This document shows, one piece after another, positions 43,582 through 52,104 of a stretch of 64,000 nt of DNA; the stretch's first letter is position 1, and each line of letters starts with the position of its first letter. The stretch is from assembly GCF_039634365.2 (NCBI RefSeq), contig NZ_CP155079.2, forward strand, positions 4,960,001 to 5,024,000. The letters run 5' to 3'. A program made the translations under genes and the position numbers. This stretch comes from Mucilaginibacter sp. PAMB04168. GTDB lineage: Bacteria; Bacteroidota; Bacteroidia; Sphingobacteriales; Sphingobacteriaceae. Under the pieces are notes generated by a model. That model had not been told where the DNA came from and searched no databases. It saw nothing but the letters and a program-made list of their open reading frames with translations.

Positions 43582-45102
43582 CTACTTCCGCTTAAAATCA
43601 TAAGCACCAAACTCAATAAAGTTGGCTACTTTAACCTGTACACTTACTACCCGGTTGTTTTGCACCAAAAATGGAAAAACGGCCCGGCCAAATACCGGAT
43701 CGGAAAATGTGGCGTAAAAGCGATTCCCACCCAGCGACTGTAGGCGGGCATACATTTTAGGGTGATGCTCAAAGCGCACTTCAAGATCGTTCGCTTCGCC
43801 TTTAGCAATGGTGATACTACCATAAAGATCATTGCTGTATTTGCCGGTGTAGTTATTCAGATCTAAAGCCGGGCGCAAATTAAGCGCGGTGCTGTCGCGC
43901 AGGGCCTTTTCACGTGCAAGGTCGCGCTGCTGGTTACCCTTAACCACAGTTAAGGCCGCATCGCTGTTGTTACGGAAAGGCAGCTTAAGGTAAGCGTCAA
44001 TAACATCAAAGTTCAGGGTTTCAATCAGATTATTCTGGTCGGTATTGGTTAGTATAACTATACCCAGATTTTGATCGGGTACCAGCGTAACCGATGATAC
44101 AAATCCATTTACACCGCCCGTATGCATTATTATGCGGTGGCCTTTGTAGCCTTGTAAAAACCAGCCCAAACCATAGGCACTAAAGGTACCGTCGGGCTCG
44201 CCGCCTACCAGCATTTGCGGCTGTTGGGTTGCGCGTAAAGCAGCAGCCGGCATTACGTCTTTTGCCCCTACTTTGCCGTTAGCCAGCAAAGCCAGCACCC
44301 ATTTACACATATCGTTAGCCGAAGAGCTCATGCTACCGGCTGGCGCCAGATTATCAATTTGAGGGTACGGTATAGCGGCCAGCCTTCCGTCAACCAGCGT
44401 ATGTGCGGCCGATTTATTGAACGAAGTGGCCAGATCCTTGGAGAGGGTAAGCGTACTGGTCATGCCTAGCGGAGCCAGTAAGGTTTCTTTGATGTAATTT
44501 TCCCATGGCTTGCCTGTTACTTTTTCCATCACCTCGCCGGCAGTTAAAAAAGCGGCGTTAGTATACCCCCAACGGCTTCTGAACGGGTACATGGCTTTAA
44601 TATGGCTCATTCTTTCTACCACATCTTTACGGGTCAGGTTACTGGTCCAATATGTAAAGTCGCCCTGAAAAGTACCAAACCCAATACGATGGCATAGCAA
44701 ATCGCGCAGCGTTACCATATCGGTGGCCGCCTTATTTTCCAGTTTAAAATCGGGCAGGTATTTGGTTACCTTATCATCAAGCGAAAGCTTGTTTTGCGTT
44801 TGCAGCATGGCCATGGCTGTTGCTGTAAAAGCCTTGGTGTTACTGCCAATCATAAACAAGGTATTCTCGTCAACCTTGGTGGCCAAGCCTAATTCTTTAA
44901 TACCATAACCTTTTCTGAGTATAATACGCCCATCTTTTACAATACAAACCGCAGCACCGGGCACACGCCAGTTGGTGAGCGAACGGTTAATATAATTATC
45001 CAGACTATCGGTAATAAAACGGCTACGGTTAGCATTTTGCGCAGTAGCGGTAAAATGTAATTGAAGCACACAGAGCAGAAGTATTAGGTAGTATTTTTTC
45101 AT
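43582..45102 (-). CDS. Secreted serine hydrolase (class C beta-lactamase/PBP4*-like)
   Basis: The protein has 506 residues with a signal peptide (FTATAQ). The catalytic residues of the beta-lactamase class C fold are visible: Ser87-x-x-Lys90 in FMIGSNTKAF, Tyr-x-Asn in WGYTNAAFL, and HTG in IIMHTGGVNGF. A C-terminal domain of about 100 residues follows (LDLNNYTGKYSNDLYG), usual in the DUF3471-containing members. Such proteins are D-amino acid esterases/peptidases or unrelated hydrolases; real beta-lactam resistance is not implied. It diverges from the DPP-IV-like gene across 101 bases. Confidence 0.9.
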   Translation of the reverse strand: MKKYYLILLLCVLQLHFTATAQNANRSRFITDSLDNYINRSLTNWRVPGAAVCIVKDGRIILRKGYGIKELGLATKVDENTLFMIGSNTKAFTATAMAMLQTQNKLSLDDKVTKYLPDFKLENKAATDMVTLRDLLCHRIGFGTFQGDFTYWTSNLTRKDVVERMSHIKAMYPFRSRWGYTNAAFLTAGEVMEKVTGKPWENYIKETLLAPLGMTSTLTLSKDLATSFNKSAAHTLVDGRLAAIPYPQIDNLAPAGSMSSSANDMCKWVLALLANGKVGAKDVMPAAALRATQQPQMLVGGEPDGTFSAYGLGWFLQGYKGHRIIMHTGGVNGFVSSVTLVPDQNLGIVILTNTDQNNLIETLNFDVIDAYLKLPFRNNSDAALTVVKGNQQRDLAREKALRDSTALNLRPALDLNNYTGKYSNDLYGSITIAKGEANDLEVRFEHHPKMYARLQSLGGNRFYATFSDPVFGRAVFPFLVQNNRVVSVQVKVANFIEFGAYDFKRK

Positions 45103-45203
45103 GGATGCAGAATCCGGTATAACGGTTAAAAATATTAATTTAACGCAATTTTTGTAGCCTCATTATATAGATGGCTAAGGTAATTAAAACTCTTATTTTT
45201 GTT

Positions 45204-47384
45204 ATGAACATTAAATTTTACCACCTGGTTTTAACTGTTTTGTTTACAGGCGCTATTGTACTGATGCAAAGCCAGGTACAAGCCCAGGAACTGCAATGGG
45301 CCGCCGATGGTTACCATTTTTACCGCACGATTGATGGCGAGATTGCTGAACTGGATATCCGCAATCCATCTGGTAAAAATATTATAGTAAGCAAAGCAGC
45401 ACTTACACCAGCAGGCCAACCAGCCATTCAGGTAAGGCGGTTCTATTTTTCTGATGACCGGCAAAAGGTGCTTATTAACACCAATACACGCCGTGTATGG
45501 CGCCAGGATACTCGGGGTGATTACTGGATATATAATACTAACACTAAAACACTTAGTCAGTTAGGTAAAGGGCATCCGGCATCATCGCTCATGTTTGCCA
45601 AAATATCGCCCGATGGTACCAAAGCCGCTTATGTAAGTGAGCATAACATCTATGTAGAAGACCTGGCTAATGGCAACATTAAACCTTTAACCAACGATGG
45701 CACCAAACGCTTAATTAACGGCACATTCGACTGGGCTTATGAGGAAGAGTTTGATTGCCGCGACGGTTTCCGGTGGTCGCCCGATAGCCGCAATATTGCT
45801 TATTGGCAAATCGATGCCACCAAAATCCGCAATTACTTAATGCTGAACACTACCGATTCGGCCTACTCCTTTAACGTACCTGTAGAGTACCCTGTAGCCG
45901 GAACTGATCCCAGCTCCTGCAAAATTAAAGTAGTTAATGTAACTGATGGTAAAACAACCAACATCAATGTACCTGGTGATGCTGTGCAGCACTATATTCC
46001 GCGTATGGAATGGGCAGTCAATGGCAATGAGCTGATTTTGCAACAACTGAACCGCGCACAAAACCAGAGTAAAATTTTCATTTGCAATATTTCCAGCAAT
46101 GCATCAAGAGTAATATACCAGGAAACCGACAAAGCCTGGATTGATGCCAAGGATGCATCTGTAGGCTGGGACTGGATTGAAAAAGGAAAAAAGTTTATTT
46201 GGCTGAGCGAAAAAGACGGCTGGCGCCATGCTTACAGTATTGACCGCTTTGGACAGGAAAAGTTGCTTACTAAAGGCAACTATGATGTGGTAGGTTTAGA
46301 CTTAATTGACGAAACAAACGGCTATATTTACTTTACGGCCTCGCCCAATAACGCTACACAACGCTATCTATACCGCGTAAAACTGAATGGCGGCGCACCA
46401 CAGCGTATATCACCGGCTAACCAGCCCGGCACGCACCGTTATGACATTGCCCCTAATGGATTGGTTGCCATTCATTCTTTCAATAACAGTTATACTCCAC
46501 CAGTTACAGAGACGGTAAGCTTGCCGGCTCACAAGCCCTTAAACGGTGCGCCTACAACTATTAATGTAGATCTAACAGCAACTAAAGCCAGGCCAGAGTT
46601 TTTTACCGTTACCACAGCCGATGGTGTAAGCATGGATGGCTGGATGATGAAACCCACCAACTTCGACCCGTCTAAAAAGTATCCTATTGTATTTTATGTA
46701 TACGGCGAACCAGCCTCACAAACCGCAGCCGACGTATATGGTGCGGGCCGCAACCGCGAGTATGCAGGTGATATGGCTGCCGATGGCTACATTTATGTAT
46801 CAATGGACAATCGCGGTTCGCCGGTGCCAAAGGGCCGTGAGTGGCGCAAGGCTATTTACCGCAACATTGGTATTCTTAACGTGCGCGACCAGGCTATGGC
46901 GGCTAAAGAGCTATTTAAGCACAATGCTTTCATTGATACCTCTCGCGTGGCCGTGTGGGGCTGGAGCGGCGGTGGTTCATCAACCCTGAACTTGATGTTC
47001 CAATACCCAGAAATTTACAAAACCGGCATTGCCGTGGCCGCAGTTGGCAACCAGTTATCTTACGACAATATTTACCAGGAGCGTTACATGGGTGTGCCAA
47101 CCAATGAGGAAGGCCGGTCTTACTTCATTAAAGGATCACCCATTACTTACGCTAAAAACTTGCGTGGCAATTTACTTTACGTACATGGCACCGGCGATGA
47201 CAATGTGCACTACAGCAATGCCGAGCAACTTATAAATGAGTTAGTGAAATACAACAAGCAATTCCAGCTAATGTCGTACCCTAACCGTTCGCACGGTATA
47301 TACGAAGGTGAAGGGACGGGCCAGCACCTGCGCACGCTGTATACCAAATTTTTGAGAGAACACTGCGCGCCTGGAGGAAGGTAA
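45204..47384 (+). CDS. S9-family dipeptidyl peptidase IV-like protease
   Basis: The protein has 726 residues from the ATG at 45204, which begins the signal peptide (HLVLTVLFTGAIVL, cut near VQAQ); an ATG at 45171 would add 11 residues. The N-terminal half is the beta-propeller of DPP-IV (DPPIV_N), with WAYEEEFDCRDGFRWSPDS carrying the Glu-Glu motif that binds the substrate amino terminus. The C-terminal alpha/beta hydrolase has the nucleophile Ser588 in WGWSGGGS, Asp in GTGDDNVHY and His in NRSHGIYEG. It cleaves X-Pro dipeptides in the periplasm. Confidence 0.93.
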   Translation: MNIKFYHLVLTVLFTGAIVLMQSQVQAQELQWAADGYHFYRTIDGEIAELDIRNPSGKNIIVSKAALTPAGQPAIQVRRFYFSDDRQKVLINTNTRRVWRQDTRGDYWIYNTNTKTLSQLGKGHPASSLMFAKISPDGTKAAYVSEHNIYVEDLANGNIKPLTNDGTKRLINGTFDWAYEEEFDCRDGFRWSPDSRNIAYWQIDATKIRNYLMLNTTDSAYSFNVPVEYPVAGTDPSSCKIKVVNVTDGKTTNINVPGDAVQHYIPRMEWAVNGNELILQQLNRAQNQSKIFICNISSNASRVIYQETDKAWIDAKDASVGWDWIEKGKKFIWLSEKDGWRHAYSIDRFGQEKLLTKGNYDVVGLDLIDETNGYIYFTASPNNATQRYLYRVKLNGGAPQRISPANQPGTHRYDIAPNGLVAIHSFNNSYTPPVTETVSLPAHKPLNGAPTTINVDLTATKARPEFFTVTTADGVSMDGWMMKPTNFDPSKKYPIVFYVYGEPASQTAADVYGAGRNREYAGDMAADGYIYVSMDNRGSPVPKGREWRKAIYRNIGILNVRDQAMAAKELFKHNAFIDTSRVAVWGWSGGGSSTLNLMFQYPEIYKTGIAVAAVGNQLSYDNIYQERYMGVPTNEEGRSYFIKGSPITYAKNLRGNLLYVHGTGDDNVHYSNAEQLINELVKYNKQFQLMSYPNRSHGIYEGEGTGQHLRTLYTKFLREHCAPGGR

Positions 47385-47400
47385 ATATAAGTGATTAAAT

Positions 47401-47418
47401 ATGGCGCAATTGCGCCAT
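47401..47418. terminator. Perfect 18-base palindrome after the DPP-IV gene
   Basis: ATGGCGCAATTGCGCCAT is fully self-complementary, 17 bases after the stop codon. It can form a strong hairpin, but only ATTAA follows, so it is either a weak terminator or an end-protecting structure. Confidence 0.45.
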
Positions 47419-47440
47419 ATTAACTTAACGCAAGAGAAGA

Positions 47441-48736
47441 ATGTACCAATTAATCTTATTTCTGTCTATTTTAATTAGTGCCACAATACCGGACGTTAAC
47501 AAAACGCAACATCATACTCCATTCATTACGGCTCAAGGCATTATTATAAGCGTTCAAGACAAGCAAGGGCATGCAATCCCGAATGCTACCTTAGTTAATA
47601 AAACACAGAATTACACCTTGTTATTTAACGACAAGGGAATACTACAAATCACAAGCAGGCCATTCAACGCCGAGGATGAGATTTTGATAAGCTGTGTGGG
47701 GTATAAAACTAAACGTACTACGGGGAAAGAAATGATAACCGCCAAACAACACGTTGTTGTTTTGGAAGAGGAGGCTGTGGAATTAAAAGAAGTAGTTATT
47801 AAAGCCCAGCACGAAGAACTCCTTTTCAAAAATGTGCGAAGCCTTCCTTTTCCGTTATACTATCATTCGTGTGTTGCTGATAGCACCTATGCGTATGTAA
47901 TTGGCGGAATGTCGGGGTATAAAACCTGCACACAGGCACTCAAGTATGATCCTAAAAGCAACAACTGGTCAGTACTGGCACACAATTTAAAACCCATTGT
48001 TCAAAGTACAGCTACTTATATCCCTCAAACAGGTAAAATATACAGAATTGGCGGCCTTACATCAATTGTTAACTTTACTTATTTTGATAAAGTAGAAACC
48101 ATTGATGTTAATACCGGCCAAACCGAGATACTGAATGTAAAGAACCCAATGCCTTCTGCTTATGGAGGGGCGGCTGTTTGGAAAAACAAAATTTACATTT
48201 TTGGTGGCGGCATTGATCAAAATTACACCTCTTACATGAAAGCAACCAAAGCTTTCTATGAGTTTGATCCGTTGACAGAAAAATTTACCCGACTGCCTGA
48301 TATGCCCGAACCTTTACAGGCCACAGGAGCCATAGTAAATGGTGTTCTTTATGTCTTTGGTGGCTTTGATGCCAGCCGGTCTAACACCGGCAAAAACATT
48401 TATGCTTATAATATTGAAAGTAAACAATGGAGCCTGATTGGTAAGTTGCCTAAAGCAGTGTCGGCAAACGGTATCGCTGTTTACAATAACCTCATCTTCA
48501 TCACCGGTGGCTACACCAATCAAGAGCTTACAGGCTTTTTGAATACTACTACTGGTAAATTCACACTGATCAAATCAAATTTTTCAGACAGGGCACATTT
48601 AGGCAGTGTGGTGCTTTATGATCATTTAATGGTTATAGGCGGCTCTAACGCTGTTCAGCGGCAAACTTCGCAACAGAACGGATTGCAGCTGGTACAAGTT
48701 GCAGACCTTAAGGATATATGGGCTAAAGAACAGTAG
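47441..48736 (+). CDS. Kelch-repeat protein with carboxypeptidase-like domain
   Basis: The protein has 431 residues with a short hydrophobic N-terminus. A carboxypeptidase-regulatory-like domain (about 30-110, IISVQDKQGHAIPNATLVNK) is followed by a beta-propeller of kelch repeats with the Gly-Gly pattern (AYVIGGMSGYKTC, IYIFGGGIDQNY, LYVFGGFDASRS, IFITGGYTNQE, LMVIGGSNAV). Such propellers bind proteins or sugars; the ligand is unknown. The protein is likely secreted or outer-membrane associated. It follows the DPP-IV-like gene after a perfect palindrome. Confidence 0.85.
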   Translation: MYQLILFLSILISATIPDVNKTQHHTPFITAQGIIISVQDKQGHAIPNATLVNKTQNYTLLFNDKGILQITSRPFNAEDEILISCVGYKTKRTTGKEMITAKQHVVVLEEEAVELKEVVIKAQHEELLFKNVRSLPFPLYYHSCVADSTYAYVIGGMSGYKTCTQALKYDPKSNNWSVLAHNLKPIVQSTATYIPQTGKIYRIGGLTSIVNFTYFDKVETIDVNTGQTEILNVKNPMPSAYGGAAVWKNKIYIFGGGIDQNYTSYMKATKAFYEFDPLTEKFTRLPDMPEPLQATGAIVNGVLYVFGGFDASRSNTGKNIYAYNIESKQWSLIGKLPKAVSANGIAVYNNLIFITGGYTNQELTGFLNTTTGKFTLIKSNFSDRAHLGSVVLYDHLMVIGGSNAVQRQTSQQNGLQLVQVADLKDIWAKEQ

Positions 48737-48942
48737 TGCGCAGGATACTGTTGGTCTTTTGCAGGGCAAAGCTTTAACCTCATACAGGAATCTAATGCTG
48801 CTTATTTTCAAGTTAATAATATGAGAAGGCAAGGTATATCTACCATAAGGTTTATTACTGCCGCTCGACGTGATAAGGCGATTGGAAAATAAAAAGTTTC
48901 TAAAAGCCTCCCGCCCCAGTGCGTTAGTGTCCTTAAACGACA

Positions 48943-48971
48943 AAGCCCTCCGGTTTACACCGTGAGGGCTT
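48943..48971 (-). terminator. Terminator of the ssb gene
   Basis: AAGCCCTC (48943-48950) pairs with GAGGGCTT (48964-48971), extended by CGG/CCG inside. It lies about 33 bases after the ssb stop on the minus strand. Confidence 0.7.
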
Positions 48972-49003
48972 ATTCATTATATTCAAGTTTGTAATTGGGC
49001 TAG

Positions 49004-49426
49004 TTAAAAAGGCAGATCGTCGGCCTCTGTAGTGCGGTCGTAATCGCTATCGGCTTCTCCACTTCTCACAATCTGTCTGCCCTCGTTTTCAAAATCGCTT
49101 TTGCGACCTAAAACGGTAAAGTTTTCGGCAACAACTTCGGTAGTGTATTTCTTAATACCGGTCTTGTCCTCAAAAGAGCGAGTTCTGAGCTTGCCTTCAA
49201 TGTATACCAGTTTACCTTTTTGCAGGTACTTGGCGGCCACATCGGCCAGTCCGCGCCACATTACAATATTGTGCCACTCAGTTTGTTCAATTTTACGGCC
49301 GTCTTTGTTAAAGCTTTCTGAAGTGGCCAGCGGGAAACTTGCTACAGATACACCTCCTTCCAGGTGTCTTATTTCGGGGTCTTTGCCTAAGTGTCCTACT
49401 AAAATTACTTTATTTATTCCAGACAT
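49004..49426 (-). CDS. ssb: Single-stranded DNA-binding protein
   Basis: The protein has 140 residues. The N-terminal OB fold is typical (MSGINKVILVGHLGKDPEIR, WHNIVMWRGLADVAAKYLQKG, YIEGKLRTRSFEDKTG). A short linker ends in the acidic C-terminal tail DDLPF, which recruits repair and replication partners. It coats single-stranded DNA in replication, recombination and repair. It is followed (upstream in the same direction) by mutY with only a seven-base gap, so the two are probably co-transcribed. Confidence 0.96.
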   Translation of the reverse strand: MSGINKVILVGHLGKDPEIRHLEGGVSVASFPLATSESFNKDGRKIEQTEWHNIVMWRGLADVAAKYLQKGKLVYIEGKLRTRSFEDKTGIKKYTTEVVAENFTVLGRKSDFENEGRQIVRSGEADSDYDRTTEADDLPF

Positions 49427-49433
49427 GTTTTAG

Positions 49434-50501
49434 TTAAAAAAAGAGAGAATTATTTTCAAATTTAAAAAAATTACTTAGAAATATAAAAATAACTTTTGGT
49501 AAAGCTAATTTTCCCCAATCTTCTGTATTTATATATGCCCAGCTTGCTTTATGTTCAACCGGCGTATTCTTTAATCTGATAAAACGAATGGTAAGCCGCT
49601 GATGCGTTAATACAAATTTCTGTAATCCAAAAACCTCATCAATTTGCGCATCCTGGCCAAAGTACTGCATTGTTTCTGGCAGCAGCAGTATGTCCTGTAC
49701 TGATAGTAACTCTTTGGTTTCAATAAGCGGCAAGTCATACAAACCGGTCCATATGTCGCCGTCAGTACGCTTGTTCATTAAAATTTTGCCTTCATTAAAT
49801 ATTAAAAAATAGTTAAAAAACCGTTCCTTAATTTTAACTGTTTTAAGTTTTACTGGTAGTTGCGTAGTAGCGTTGGTTTTAAAAGCCTTACAACCCAAAC
49901 GTACAGGGCAAATGCCGCATGCTGGGTTTTTAGGCTTACATAACATAGCGCCAAATTCCATCATGGCCTGGTTGTGCAAACCAGGTTCATCTCTATTTAA
50001 TACTTCATCGGCCAGCTTTTTAAATATCTTTTTTCCATTGGTGCTGTTTATGGGTTCGTTAATGCCAAAATACCGGGCCAGTACCCTAAAAACATTACCG
50101 TCGAGCACAGCATGAGCCTCGTTAGCCGCAAAAGAAGAGATTGCAGCGGCGGTATAATCCCCTATTCCTTTTAGCTTAATTAACTCATTATATGCAGACG
50201 GAAACTTGCCATGGTATTGCTGCTGTATCAACCGTGCAGTTTTAAGCATGTTACGCCCTCGTGAATAGTACCCTAACCCTTGCCACAACTTTAAAATTTC
50301 ATCCTCACTGGCATTTGCAAAATCTTCAATTGTTGCATAGCGCTCTAAAAAACGGTTAAAATAAGGTAAACCCTGCTCTACACGCGTTTGCTGCAAAATA
50401 ATTTCCGAAAGCCAAATCACGTACGGATCATGCGTGTGGCGCCAGGGCAAATCGCGTTTATTTTGATGGTACCACTGCACCAGTTCATCAGCAAAATTCA
50501 T
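49434..50501 (-). CDS. mutY: A/G-specific adenine DNA glycosylase
   Basis: The protein has 355 residues from the ATG at 50499-50501; an upstream in-frame start adds 14 residues that do not fit the family. The N-terminal HhH-GPD domain has WRHTHDPYVIWLSEIILQQT and the catalytic Asp region (VLDGNVFRVLARYF). The [4Fe-4S] cluster Cys pattern C-x6-C-x2-C-x5-C is seen in CKPKNPACGICPVRLGC. The C-terminal NUDIX-like domain recognises 8-oxoG. It removes A mispaired with 8-oxoG. It is first in a two-gene run with ssb and diverges from the HU gene. Confidence 0.95.
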   Translation of the reverse strand: MNFADELVQWYHQNKRDLPWRHTHDPYVIWLSEIILQQTRVEQGLPYFNRFLERYATIEDFANASEDEILKLWQGLGYYSRGRNMLKTARLIQQQYHGKFPSAYNELIKLKGIGDYTAAAISSFAANEAHAVLDGNVFRVLARYFGINEPINSTNGKKIFKKLADEVLNRDEPGLHNQAMMEFGAMLCKPKNPACGICPVRLGCKAFKTNATTQLPVKLKTVKIKERFFNYFLIFNEGKILMNKRTDGDIWTGLYDLPLIETKELLSVQDILLLPETMQYFGQDAQIDEVFGLQKFVLTHQRLTIRFIRLKNTPVEHKASWAYINTEDWGKLALPKVIFIFLSNFFKFENNSLFF

Positions 50502-50619
50502 GTAGTTCAAATTTACAAAATCAACCGCTGTTAACCGCAACATGCAAGTAATGTTTGCAGCTTAAAGGATCCCATTGTAAAAAAACGTACATTTATTTCA
50601 CAGTTTCCAATTAAAGCCA

Positions 50620-50627
50620 TACTTTTG
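50620..50627 (+). promoter_or_regulatory. -7 promoter element of the HU gene
   Basis: TACTTTTG is a full TAnnTTTG match about 50 bases upstream of the HU start. A TTTC lies 20 bases before it as an imperfect -33 element. Confidence 0.5.
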
Positions 50628-50678
50628 CAACCCCAAAACAGTTAAGTATTTACATAAAATTATTAATAAAAAACAGAT

Positions 50679-50981
50679 ATGACTAAGGCGGAAATAATAG
50701 CTGAAATATCAACTAAAACAGGGATTGAGAAAGTTGACGTTCAGGAGACTGTTGAGGCGTTTTTTAAGGTAGTTAAGACATCGATGGTAAGCGGCGAAAA
50801 CGTATATGTTAGAGGCTTTGGTAGCTTTGTGGTAAAAAAGAGAGCTAAAAAAACTGCTCGTAACATATCAAAAAACACTGCAATTATAATACCTGAGCAC
50901 TTTGTACCCAGCTTTAAGCCAGCCAAAACTTTTGTTGAAAAAGTAAGAACAGGTAACAAAACCAAATCAACCAAAGCTTAA
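50679..50981 (+). CDS. HU/IHF-family DNA-binding protein
   Basis: The protein has 100 residues: the helical dimerisation part (TKAEIIAEISTKTGIEKVDVQ) and the beta-arm region (VRGFGSFVVKKRAKKTARNI), with a Lys/Thr-rich tail. It is a nucleoid-associated protein that bends DNA. The arm sequence departs from the usual RNP-x-T-x motif (ARNISKNTAIIIPEH, with N in place of P), as in several Bacteroidota HU paralogues. It sits three bases upstream of the TPR gene. Confidence 0.93.
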   Translation: MTKAEIIAEISTKTGIEKVDVQETVEAFFKVVKTSMVSGENVYVRGFGSFVVKKRAKKTARNISKNTAIIIPEHFVPSFKPAKTFVEKVRTGNKTKSTKA

Positions 50982-50984
50982 TAT

Positions 50985-51866
50985 ATGAACAAGAAACAAA
51001 TAGTTGCAGTAGTGGCCGTTGTGGTGGTTATGGGCTATTTGTATTCGCAGCCCGTTAAAGGGTTAATTAAGCCAAAAGAGGAGCGCACTGCTCCAAGCCA
51101 GCAGGCGGAGGCTCCGGCCAATGCCAATGTTGATGTAAACACAGTATCCGGACCGGCTAAAACTGCCATTGGGGCCGATTTAGCCGGCAAGATCATATCA
51201 TTGGAAGAGATGCTTAAAAAAGCATCTTCGCCTGCCGAAAGACAAAAGCTGCAACAAGAACTGGCCCAGCAATGGGATGGCGTTAATCAGGCAGCTCCTG
51301 CAGCGTTCTACTATCTGGAATTAGCAAAATCTAAAAATGATTATGAGAACTGGTTAACTGCAGGCCAGCGCTTTAATGATGCTTATAAGTTTACACAAGA
51401 TACCACCGTACAATCTACGTTTGTTGCGAACGCCATATTTGCCTTTAAAAAAGCTATGGCTGTAAAAGCTGAAAGCCTGGATGCTAAAACCGGTTTGGGT
51501 ATAGCTTATGTTAACCAAACCAGCTTGGGTATAACTGATGCTGAAGGAGGCTCACCCATGCAGGGCATTATGTTGCTGCGTGAGGTGGTTACCGCCGATC
51601 CGCAAAACTGGAACGCTAATTTAAGCTTAGGCCAGTTTGCTATGAAATCCGGCCAGTTTCAAAAAGCGGTTGACCGGTTTAAAGCTATGATTGCGCAGGA
51701 TACTAAACGGTCGAAGGTGGAGCCTTACTTTTACCTGGCCGAGAGTTACAAGCAGCTGGGCATGAAAACCGAAGCTATTGAAGCTTACCAAAAATGTAAG
51801 GAACTAATGGCCGACCCAACCATGGGGCAAACCATTGATAACTATATTAACGAATTAAAAAATTAA
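50985..51866 (+). CDS. Tetratricopeptide-repeat membrane-anchored protein
   Basis: The protein has 293 residues. An N-terminal hydrophobic segment (QIVAVVAVVVVMGYLYS) anchors it. A low-complexity linker (about 30-60) precedes helical TPR-like repeats (KAMAVKAESLDAKTGLGIAY, NANLSLGQFAMKSGQFQKAV, PYFYLAESYKQLGMKTEAIE). TPRs bind partner proteins, which are unknown. The gene is three bases behind the HU gene and 24 before the COX24-like gene, an operon-like run. Confidence 0.85.
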   Translation: MNKKQIVAVVAVVVVMGYLYSQPVKGLIKPKEERTAPSQQAEAPANANVDVNTVSGPAKTAIGADLAGKIISLEEMLKKASSPAERQKLQQELAQQWDGVNQAAPAAFYYLELAKSKNDYENWLTAGQRFNDAYKFTQDTTVQSTFVANAIFAFKKAMAVKAESLDAKTGLGIAYVNQTSLGITDAEGGSPMQGIMLLREVVTADPQNWNANLSLGQFAMKSGQFQKAVDRFKAMIAQDTKRSKVEPYFYLAESYKQLGMKTEAIEAYQKCKELMADPTMGQTIDNYINELKN

Positions 51867-51890
51867 ATAACCCTTTAAAAAATTAGTATT

Positions 51891-51980
51891 ATGCCAAGCG
51901 GTAAGAAACGTAAAAGACATAAAATGGCTACCCACAAACGCAAAAAGCGTTTAAGAAAAAACAGACATAAAAAGAAATAA
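51891..51980 (+). CDS. Small basic AURKAIP1/COX24-domain protein (mS38-like)
   Basis: The peptide has 29 residues, reading MPSGKKRKRHKMATHKRKKR and then eight to nine more basic residues. About two thirds are Lys, Arg or His. This is the short conserved form found beside RNase G in Bacteroidota and named for the AURKAIP1/COX24 domain (PF08213), which in mitochondria is the ribosomal protein mS38. It is probably a ribosome-bound peptide. It is far too short to be found by length alone; the match, position and following terminator make it credible. Confidence 0.85.
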   Translation: MPSGKKRKRHKMATHKRKKRLRKNRHKKK

Positions 51981-51997
51981 GCCGTAGTTACGGTGTG

Positions 51998-52046
51998 TTT
52001 GCCTGCGGTTACTTTAGGTAGTGGCAGGCAAATTTTTTTATTTTTG
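51998..52046 (+). terminator. Strong intrinsic terminator between the COX24-like gene and RNase G
   Basis: A 9-bp stem TTTGCCTGC/GCAGGCAAA (51998-52006 with 52024-52032) has an inner ACT/AGT pairing and is followed by TTTTTTTATTTTTG. It separates the ribosomal-peptide operon from rng. Confidence 0.9.
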
Positions 52047-52104
52047 TTTTTTATCCTCATATTGTACGCGGCACTTCGCCGCTTTTGAAGAAATGGAGTA
52101 GCAG

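Noticed and set aside
43582..45102. Beta-lactam resistance gene
   Set aside because: The class C fold motifs are also found in esterases and D-amino-acid peptidases; the C-terminal extra domain points away from resistance enzymes.
48737..49003. Short minus-strand frame overlapping the kelch gene end and the ssb terminator region
   Set aside because: No start signal or family; the ssb terminator lies inside it.
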